Part shown: piece by piece, positions 6,705-11,321 of the stretch
Layout of the letters: each line of letters begins with the position of its first letter
Position numbering within the stretch: the stretch's first letter is position 1
NCBI GenBank assembly: GCA_900542155.1
Contig: UQMD01000034.1
Span: forward strand, 1-11,321
Direction of reading: 5' to 3'
Length of the DNA stretch: 11,321 bases
Source: an uncultured Collinsella sp.
Lineage (GTDB): Bacteria; Actinomycetota; Coriobacteriia; Coriobacteriales; Coriobacteriaceae
Notes under the pieces: model-generated
What the model was told of the DNA's origin: nothing
What the model saw: only the letters and a program-made list of their open reading frames with translations
Databases searched by the model: none
Position numbers and translations under genes: made by a program

Positions 6705-7151
6705 CTACAGTTGCTCGAGCATGGCCGTGCAGCCGGCGAGCACATCGCGGTAGGTGGCATCGAAGTTGCCGGTGTACCAGGGATCGGCGACGTCGCCGGG
6801 GCGATCGGTCCAATCCAGCAGCCGCGAAATCTTGCCGTCGGCATCGTCGCCGAAGATGCGACGCAGGCCGCGCGCGTTCTCGGCATCCATATAGACGATG
6901 TGGTCCCAGTCACCATACTCCGCGCGACGAACCTGGCGCGCGCGGTGCGCAACGACGGGAATCCCGACCTCGCGCAGCTTGGCGACGGTGCCATGATGCG
7001 GAGGGTTGCCAATCTCCTCGGTCGAGGTCGCGGCAGAATCAATGACGAACTCCGCCTCGCGCCCAGCACGGCGCACCAGCTCGGCAAACACCGACTCAGC
7101 CATCGTCGAGCGACAGATGTTCCCATGACAGACAAATAGGATTTTGCGCAT
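6705..7151 (-). CDS. Low-molecular-weight protein tyrosine phosphatase
   Basis: A 148-residue cytosolic phosphatase. The P-loop near the N-terminus is CHGNICRS, giving the CX5R motif with nucleophile Cys8 and phosphate-binding Arg14. The general acid is Asp123 in the DPWYTGNFD segment, as usual for the family. It would hydrolyse phosphotyrosine or similar phosphoesters. Related bacterial enzymes counteract tyrosine kinases of polysaccharide export, or arsenate reductases share the fold, but no such partner is present here. ATG at 7151 is preceded by GAGAGG about nine bases away. The integrative element begins immediately upstream, so its promoter may lie in element-derived DNA. Confidence 0.93.
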   Translation of the reverse strand: MRKILFVCHGNICRSTMAESVFAELVRRAGREAEFVIDSAATSTEEIGNPPHHGTVAKLREVGIPVVAHRARQVRRAEYGDWDHIVYMDAENARGLRRIFGDDADGKISRLLDWTDRPGDVADPWYTGNFDATYRDVLAGCTAMLEQL

Positions 7152-7281
7152 TGGCTAAAACCTCTCGAATATCAGAGTTTTCGCAGATAATCGCACTGCT
7201 TTTTGATCCCTCGTCAAGGACAGAATATCAAATTGATTCATAAATGAGCGGATTATTCTTCTTTCCAGCGTCGTAAGAATT

Positions 7282-7306
7282 GTCGTAAAGAACGAGGGTT
7301 TACGAC
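7282..7306. other. Inverted repeat at element edge, candidate recombination site or terminator
   Basis: GTCGTAAA (7282-7289) and TTTACGAC (7299-7306) are perfect inverted repeats around a 9-base centre. Another direct GTCGTAA lies at 7270-7276. It starts 7 bases past the integrase stop codon. The shape matches a tyrosine recombinase core site, with two inverted binding sites and a short crossover region; it could instead be a weak terminator. No tRNA gene is present at this boundary. The rest of 7152-7281 is AT-richer DNA without a gene. Confidence 0.4.
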
Positions 7307-7312
7307 TTGTTG

Positions 7313-8518
7313 TCACAATGTTGACCGTCCTTTGCATCCAATTTTCAGCATATCCTCTCTGACGTCGTCGAAATCAAGATGGGTGTATGTGTTAAAAGTC
7401 ACGTTGATGTCGGAGTGGCCCATGATGCATTTTAGCTTCGCAGGGTTCATTCCCCTGCGTGCCATCTTCGAGCAGAAGGTATGTCGGCAGACATGTGGTG
7501 TGATTTTGGGAAGCTCATCCTTGTAGATGCGATTATGTTTCTCTATCGCGTGGTGGAAGTACTTCTCCCAGTGCAGGGCAACACGCGGCATCTCGTTTTT
7601 ATCAAGAAACAGAAAACCGCTAACACCGTCAACGACCGGCTCACTCGAAGGCTTTAGACGTTGCGCAAGGATACTCCTGAAACACTCTGTCACGGCTTGA
7701 GTCATGGGAACATAGCGGATCCCGCTCTCCGTCTTGGGACGTTCGATGTAGTATCGCATGTTGCTGGTCCGCTGAAGTTGCTTGTTTACCCGAATGCTTC
7801 CGTTTTTGAAATCAAGGTCTTCGACGGTAAGACCGCAGAATTCAGAAATGCGCAGGCCCGTATTTAGAAGGATGTAGATGGCGTCACGATAGCGGTGAAA
7901 GTGTTCATCGCCCTCCACGAAAGCAAGAAATCTGCGTTCTTGGTTAGTGGCCAAGGCCTTGCGTGTAACCATGTCGTTTGTCAGTATCGTTGCGAGCTCG
8001 AAATAGAAGGGATTTCGGCGAATCAGGCTGTTCTCCTCTGCCAGTTGAAACGCCGGTCTCAGAACACCACGGATGCTATGGATTGTGCTATAGCGCTTGC
8101 CGTGGATTTTTTGCAGGTTGATGAGCCATTCCTTGGCATCAAGGGAGGTGACACCGCATATTCGTCGCGAGCCGAATTCATCTGTAGCAAGAAAATTGAG
8201 GATTGTCTTGTAGGCGGCTCGAGTGGATTGTTTCACGGCAGTCTTTGTTTCAGTGTAACGAGATGCGAGTTCGTAGACTGTCATATTGTTCGGCGCGACC
8301 TTATCAAGCAGATCGCGCTGGATCTCATGCTCCAACGCGCGCAAGCACGGACTGGCTTTCTTCCCCTTCGGAGTTAGATCATGAGTTGTCAAGGTCCACG
8401 AGTAGACGCTCCGCGTTTTACCTCTTGCATCCACATACTTGAAGCAGTAACGGCCGTTTTTTCTCTGGCTTTCCCCGCGTCTGAGGATTCGCCCTTTGCT
8501 GTCTTTTCTCACAGTCAC
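7313..8518 (-). CDS. int: Tn916-type tyrosine recombinase (integrase)
   Basis: A 401-residue site-specific recombinase. The N-terminus (GRILRRGESQRKNGRYCFKY, with an SVYSW strand after it) matches the arm-binding AP2-like domain of Tn916 integrase. A SAM-like core-binding domain follows (about 75-170), then the catalytic domain with Arg223 (TGLRISE), Lys262, His342 and Arg345 (HVCRHT), His368 (GHSD) and nucleophile Tyr378. All catalytic residues are present, so the enzyme looks intact. It uses a GTG start at 8518 with AAGGAG about eight bases upstream. It is the last gene of the element, next to the predicted attachment site. An excisionase gene, usually just upstream in Tn916-like elements, is absent here. 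Confidence 0.93.
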   Translation of the reverse strand: MTVRKDSKGRILRRGESQRKNGRYCFKYVDARGKTRSVYSWTLTTHDLTPKGKKASPCLRALEHEIQRDLLDKVAPNNMTVYELASRYTETKTAVKQSTRAAYKTILNFLATDEFGSRRICGVTSLDAKEWLINLQKIHGKRYSTIHSIRGVLRPAFQLAEENSLIRRNPFYFELATILTNDMVTRKALATNQERRFLAFVEGDEHFHRYRDAIYILLNTGLRISEFCGLTVEDLDFKNGSIRVNKQLQRTSNMRYYIERPKTESGIRYVPMTQAVTECFRSILAQRLKPSSEPVVDGVSGFLFLDKNEMPRVALHWEKYFHHAIEKHNRIYKDELPKITPHVCRHTFCSKMARRGMNPAKLKCIMGHSDINVTFNTYTHLDFDDVREDMLKIGCKGRSTL

Positions 8519-8546
8519 TAGCAGGCTCCTTCCTGTTCAGAAAAGA

Positions 8547-8582
8547 GCCCTGATGCGATATTTCAAGATTATCGCACGGGGC
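8547..8582. terminator. Hairpin between rep and int
   Basis: TGCGATA (8554-8560) pairs perfectly with TATCGCA (8570-8576) around nine bases; the stem can be extended by GCCC (8547-8550) and GGGC (8579-8582) after a small internal loop. It lies between the rep stop codon and the integrase ribosome binding site and could attenuate read-through into int. There is no T-tract. Part of it, AGATTATCGCAC (8566-8577), nearly repeats at 7185-7196 on the other side of int. Confidence 0.45.
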
Positions 8583-8590
8583 CCGATTGG

Positions 8591-9199
8591 TTAAGCTGTC
8601 AAGTGCGAAACGGTGTCGAGAAGCTCTTTATAAAGAGCGTTGGCGCAGGACGAGGGGGCGAGTCCTCGCGCATAACTCGAATATGGGTTTGTACGAGAGG
8701 AACCTTCGACCGGCCAGTATCCGTCGAGATCGTGCCTAAACTCAGAGAGACAGATCTCCCTCGTCTGCATCTCCGCAACGACGGAGAGGCGCCTCTCAAG
8801 TTGACCAAATCCGTCGACATCGTTTTGCGGACGATAAGTCGCGGATCGGCGCATCTGTTCTCCATAGAATTCCAAGGGGCTGTAGGGCGTCGTGACGATT
8901 ACGAGATCGGCGGCTATCGCTTTGTCGGAATATCGGGACGGTGCCATCACCTCATGCTCCATCGCATAGGGATCCGTGATGCGAAGCAGGTCGGCGTAGG
9001 GGATGGATGAGGGACGAAGTTCGTCAAGAATCACCGTGTGCTTGCCCTCATACCCCTGAAAGATGTCTCTCGTAGATCCAGAGACGAAGAACGGTTCGCC
9101 CTTCCGCTTCGCATAGAGCTTTGCGAGGGTGGACTTCCCCGTTCCAGCAGGCCCGAAGATCCAAACTGATTCCACCCTTCTTTCGCCCTTGAGCATCAA
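8591..9199 (-). CDS. Superfamily 3 helicase part of a split replication initiator
   Basis: This frame carries a P-loop helicase domain of the type fused to rolling-circle Reps: Walker A GPAGTGKST (16-24 counted from the TTG at 9199), Walker B HTVILDEL (54-61) with Asp59-Glu60, and motif C LVIVTTPYSP (99-108). It is in the same frame as the HUH nuclease gene upstream, separated only by TAG at 9260-9262. The intervening codons are open and encode a plausible linker (RQIEDVYARRLQVQAREW). If translated separately it must start at TTG 9199 or ATG 9196, with only a poor G-rich ribosome binding site and little sequence before the P-loop. It is therefore more likely the detached C-terminal half of one gene than a real separate gene. 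Confidence 0.75.
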   Translation of the reverse strand: MMLKGERRVESVWIFGPAGTGKSTLAKLYAKRKGEPFFVSGSTRDIFQGYEGKHTVILDELRPSSIPYADLLRITDPYAMEHEVMAPSRYSDKAIAADLVIVTTPYSPLEFYGEQMRRSATYRPQNDVDGFGQLERRLSVVAEMQTREICLSEFRHDLDGYWPVEGSSRTNPYSSYARGLAPSSCANALYKELLDTVSHLTA

Positions 9200-9259
9200 C
9201 CCCCGCCATTCCCGGGCCTGAACCTGAAGGCGGCGTGCATAAACGTCTTCGATCTGACG

Positions 9260-9781
9260 CTATGTCCGGGCATATTCGGATCCGGAGAGCTGAGAGATCA
9301 AGGACTCCTTGTCGATACGACCTTCGAGAAGGTCATCGAGAAGGACTTTGATGCTGCTATGGGACCTCGTTCGAGCAACGCGCGACTCAATAGAAGCAAG
9401 TAGCGCTGGGTAATCGAAATTGGAGCGCACGATTTTGGGGTCGTACTGATGCTTGGATCGTGCGCCATCCGTTCTGTGGCACAGGTAGGAAAAACCGTTT
9501 TCCACACCTGCCTTCCAAGCCTCGATGCGCTCAGGTTTATCTCCAAGGAGCTTCGCGATGCTATTGAGCGAGCGCGGATTCTGGAACTCCATCATCACGT
9601 GAAGATGCGCGGCTGCCGGACGTCCCGCGTCCGTCGTGTCGCTGTCGTGCACGATGCCCGCATAGCGCTTCGGGGCGAGTGTTTCGATTCTTCGGTACAT
9701 TTCGTCCACAAGACGGGGCAGGTGATCGAGCTGCTGCTCGTACATCATCGCGCGGGTCTTCATGGGCAGAGAATTGGTCAT
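9260..9781 (-). CDS. rep: HUH endonuclease part of a rolling-circle replication initiator (Rep_2/RepB-like)
   Basis: A 173-residue protein with the order of motifs seen in Rep_2-type initiators: a first strand with YEQQLDHLP (14-22), RYAGIVHDSD (39-48), the metal-binding HUH pair His59-x-His61 (AHLHVMMEF), and Tyr99 in FSYLCHR as the probable nicking residue. A KHQYDP segment after it is also typical. It would nick the origin strand and start rolling-circle replication of the excised element. ATG at 9781 follows AGAAAGGA at good spacing. The protein stops at TAG 9260-9262, but the frame continues without interruption into the helicase domain. The ancestral protein was thus most likely one chain of about 395 residues, similar in plan to plasmid Reps related to CRESS-DNA virus Reps. 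Confidence 0.82.
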   Translation of the reverse strand: MTNSLPMKTRAMMYEQQLDHLPRLVDEMYRRIETLAPKRYAGIVHDSDTTDAGRPAAAHLHVMMEFQNPRSLNSIAKLLGDKPERIEAWKAGVENGFSYLCHRTDGARSKHQYDPKIVRSNFDYPALLASIESRVARTRSHSSIKVLLDDLLEGRIDKESLISQLSGSEYART

Positions 9782-9842
9782 GGTTCCGAGTCCTTTCTCG
9801 TAAATGAGCTATTTCGGGACGATTTTGGAACGCGCCCGAGGG

Positions 9843-9875
9843 TGCGCCTTGGGATAACAAGCTCCCCAAGGCGCA
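9843..9875. other. Perfect hairpin upstream of rep, candidate rolling-circle origin
   Basis: TGCGCCTTGGG (9843-9853) pairs with CCCAAGGCGCA (9865-9875), 11 bp without mismatch, with an 11-base AT-richer loop (ATAACAAGCTC). It sits about 60 bases upstream of the rep start codon. Double-strand origins of rolling-circle plasmids often lie just upstream of rep and present the nick site in a hairpin loop. It is not followed by a T-run, so it is a poor terminator. The origin role is inferred from position and shape only. Confidence 0.4.
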
Positions 9876-9910
9876 TAAATGAGCAGAATTTCAAGTAATG
9901 GAACAATCGA

Positions 9911-9944
9911 CGGGGTCCGCTTTTGCTGCGCGAAGCGGACCCCG
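9911..9944 (-). terminator. Hairpin following the translocase gene
   Basis: CGGGGTCCGCTT (9911-9922) and AAGCGGACCCCG (9933-9944) form a perfect 12-bp stem with a 10-base loop. It begins seven bases after the translocase stop codon. The downstream sequence on the minus strand has only a weak T content, so termination strength is uncertain. It separates the translocase from rep. Confidence 0.55.
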
Positions 9945-9950
9945 CGGTGG

Positions 9951-11216
9951 TTATTCTCTGAAGTACAGGTCAAGGAGCCGCCCAAGCTCGCGGTACACGG
10001 GGAAGTCCATGATCGGAAAATGCACAAAGCCGATGCGGTCGTGCGCCCCGTCCGTACTGCTGAACCAAGCGTCGCCCGGGGAGAAGGTGCGAGGTGCACC
10101 GAGGTCGAGCAGGCGTTCCGCGCCCCATATGAGCCGCGCCTCGGGAAGCGTCGGCTTGAAGAGGACGCGGGTGCTGCACGCCGAGCGCAGCATCGACGGC
10201 AAGCCCCCCTCCTCAACAGACGCCTCGGCGATCGAGATGATGGCGTAGCAGCCCGCGCTCGCCCCCATCGTTACGATGCGCTTCACCAGCCCATCAAACG
10301 TCGCGAGGCAGTAATCGGGGTCCTCCTTGCTCGCGCGCTTGGGAAACAGCGTGCGGAGTGCCACGTACTCATCCATGAAGAGAAGCGAAACGTGAAGCCC
10401 CGCATCCCACCAGTGCACGGCGTCTCCCGTCTCTGTCGACCTGTCGTTGAGGAAGCTCTGTCGCTCTTTGATGCTGTCGGCGAACCGTGATAACGCAGAC
10501 AGGATTGCGCGAGCGTCCCCGTCAGCATTCAGTGAAACCACGCGAGGAAGTCGGGAGGGCTCGGCCTGCTTGGGGTCTATGATGAGGACTTGCGATCCGT
10601 GTCCGTCAGGACCAGCCAACAGGGCTTGGAGCAAGAGGGCGATCACGCCCGTGGTCTTTCCAGCGATGAGCATGGAACCGGAGGTGCGGAGGTCGATGCT
10701 CGTGCCGTTTTGAACGCGGAATTCGTAGGCGTTCGCCGGGCACAAATCCTCGACACGCGATGCCTTGATCTCTCGATGCAACGTCACATCTTCAAGGAAG
10801 AAGGTCACTTGATTGCATGCGACGTCTGCTTCGGCAAGTACGACGGCGTAGCGGGAGAACCTTCCGCGAAGTCGGGAGCTAATGCTAGGTCCCATCTTCG
10901 ATATTTCTTCTGCCGTTGAGGATGAGGTTGAGATGGCGAGCTCGAACTGTCCAGGAGCCGTCTCTTTGCAAGAGATGTCGGGAAGAAGCTCGCCTTCTCG
11001 CAGGTGTAGAGGATTCCCGTAACGTGGATCAAAGAGCCCCTTCCTAATGCGTGCATGCAACCGTGTTGATTCAGATAGCATGACGTAATGTGTGATCCCT
11101 CCCGCAAACAACATGGTCCCAGCGAGGCTAAGAGTGGCCGCTGCGGAGGTAAGGTTGCCGCCAAACGCCATCACCGTACTGGGCTCTATGGCGATGGGCG
11201 CAAGAATGGTGTTCAC
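9951..11216 (-). CDS. FtsK/SpoIIIE-like DNA translocase (TraB-like), 5' end probably missing
   Basis: A 421-residue frame from GTG at 11216. It has a membrane helix at about 23-46, a linker domain, then an FtsK-type ATPase: a P-loop region GSMLIAGKTTG (180-190), LIIDPKQAEPSRL (211-223), Walker B LLFMDEY (278-284), and an IISIAEAS sensor-like strand with SMLRSACSTRVLFK after it (341-354). In AICE-like elements such a protein alone moves double-stranded DNA between cells. Two oddities stand out. The P-loop lacks the TGSG-type residues between G and K, so ATP binding is doubtful. The frame stays open for about 34 further codons upstream, encoding a second hydrophobic helix (APLFAVAACVYCIGLF), but has no ATG, GTG or TTG there and no ribosome binding site before GTG 11216. 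The native gene probably starts beyond the window edge or was cut at the inverted repeat. Confidence 0.8.
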   Translation of the reverse strand: MNTILAPIAIEPSTVMAFGGNLTSAAATLSLAGTMLFAGGITHYVMLSESTRLHARIRKGLFDPRYGNPLHLREGELLPDISCKETAPGQFELAISTSSSTAEEISKMGPSISSRLRGRFSRYAVVLAEADVACNQVTFFLEDVTLHREIKASRVEDLCPANAYEFRVQNGTSIDLRTSGSMLIAGKTTGVIALLLQALLAGPDGHGSQVLIIDPKQAEPSRLPRVVSLNADGDARAILSALSRFADSIKERQSFLNDRSTETGDAVHWWDAGLHVSLLFMDEYVALRTLFPKRASKEDPDYCLATFDGLVKRIVTMGASAGCYAIISIAEASVEEGGLPSMLRSACSTRVLFKPTLPEARLIWGAERLLDLGAPRTFSPGDAWFSSTDGAHDRIGFVHFPIMDFPVYRELGRLLDLYFRE

Positions 11217-11260
11217 GAATAGCCCGATGCAATAAACGCACGCGGCGACCGCAAATAAAG

Positions 11261-11315
11261 GAGCCCTCGTGAGTTCGTGTGGGTAGCCCCTACGCCTCGC
11301 GCCCCGGCAGGGCCG
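11261..11315 (-). repeat. Right arm of the 55-bp inverted repeat
   Basis: The reverse complement of 1-55, with one mismatch (opposite position 50). It lies inside the upstream open extension of the translocase frame, where it reads a basic peptide RRRRGYPHELTR just before a hydrophobic helix, a pattern natural for the cytosolic N-terminus of a membrane protein. Six further bases to the window end include an in-frame TGA (11319-11321 on the minus strand). Confidence 0.9.
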
Positions 11316-11321
11316 GCTTCA

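Larger units (their letters stand above)
7152..11321 (-). mobile_element. Integrative element (int-rep-translocase), right end not reached
   Basis: Three functions characteristic of self-replicating integrative elements lie in one minus-strand block: an FtsK/TraB-like translocase, an HUH-SF3 replication initiator and a Tn916-type integrase at the edge. The integrase gene at the boundary with the phosphatase gene marks the left edge, probably within 7152-7312. The arrangement recalls actinomycete AICEs, which transfer double-stranded DNA with a single FtsK-like protein, but the Rep and integrase types differ from classical AICEs. No relaxase, excisionase or cargo is visible. The second attachment site must lie beyond 11321, or the element is truncated at the inverted repeat. 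Confidence 0.75.

Noticed and set aside
6318..7139. 273-codon plus-strand frame across the 19-bp repeats and phosphatase gene
   Set aside because: It runs antisense to the phosphatase and through a non-coding repeat cluster, in a different frame from the TIGR04076 gene; no start signal or domain.
7152..7312. tRNA gene as integration target
   Set aside because: No cloverleaf, T-loop sequence or acceptor stem could be found on either strand.
7155..7337. 60-codon minus-strand frame between integrase and phosphatase
   Set aside because: No ribosome binding site or recognisable excisionase features; it overlaps the end of the integrase gene and the candidate recombination site.
7661..8442. Plus-strand frames inside the integrase gene
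   Set aside because: Antisense to an intact integrase with all catalytic residues; no domain similarity recognised.
9879..10490. 203-codon plus-strand frame over the translocase
   Set aside because: Arg/Ala/Pro-rich shadow translation, and its first part covers the terminator hairpin.

Overview
The window looks like a piece of a Coriobacteriia genome, most likely Collinsella or a close relative. This rests on the high GC content, the Gram-positive style ribosome binding sites (AAGGAGG), the protein families present and several families of REP-like intergenic repeats. The genus is inferred and was not verified by any search.

Left and central part (about 1-7151) is ordinary chromosome. A remnant of a DUF4143-type ATPase (C-terminus only) lies behind a set of short repeats phased at 33 bp. 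Converging on it from the right is a compact minus-strand operon: a MarR-family repressor (4333-4839) and two ABC exporter half-transporters (2526-4340 and 614-2533). Adjacent genes overlap by 8 nt. The two ABC proteins have complementary degenerate motifs, so they probably form an asymmetric heterodimeric exporter. The operon has a clear promoter (TTGACA-N17-TAGATT) whose -10 box runs into a palindromic operator, so the repressor probably controls its own operon. After a repeat-rich intergenic stretch come a pyridoxamine/pyridoxal kinase and an overlapping small TIGR04076-family gene on the plus strand. These converge on a low-molecular-weight protein tyrosine phosphatase on the minus strand (6705-7151). 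Three different families of inverted repeats (REPIN-like) sit within about 1.7 kb around the kinase.

Right part (about 7152-11321) is an integrative mobile element, all genes on the minus strand. In transcription order it has an FtsK/TraB-like DNA translocase, a rolling-circle replication initiator (HUH nuclease joined to a superfamily 3 helicase), and a Tn916-type tyrosine integrase at the element edge next to the phosphatase gene. This is a minimal integrate-replicate-transfer set with no relaxase or secretion genes visible. The element appears damaged. The replication gene carries an in-frame TAG exactly between its nuclease and helicase domains. The translocase has a Walker A motif that seems about five residues short, and its reading frame continues upstream as a hydrophobic helix with no start codon. 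Two perfect hairpins lie between translocase and rep; one is a candidate replication origin.

The two ends of the window carry the same roughly 55-bp sequence in inverted orientation (1-55 and 11261-11315, one mismatch). This is either a genomic repeat at which an assembly stopped, or a real inverted repeat bounding the region; the sequence alone cannot decide.
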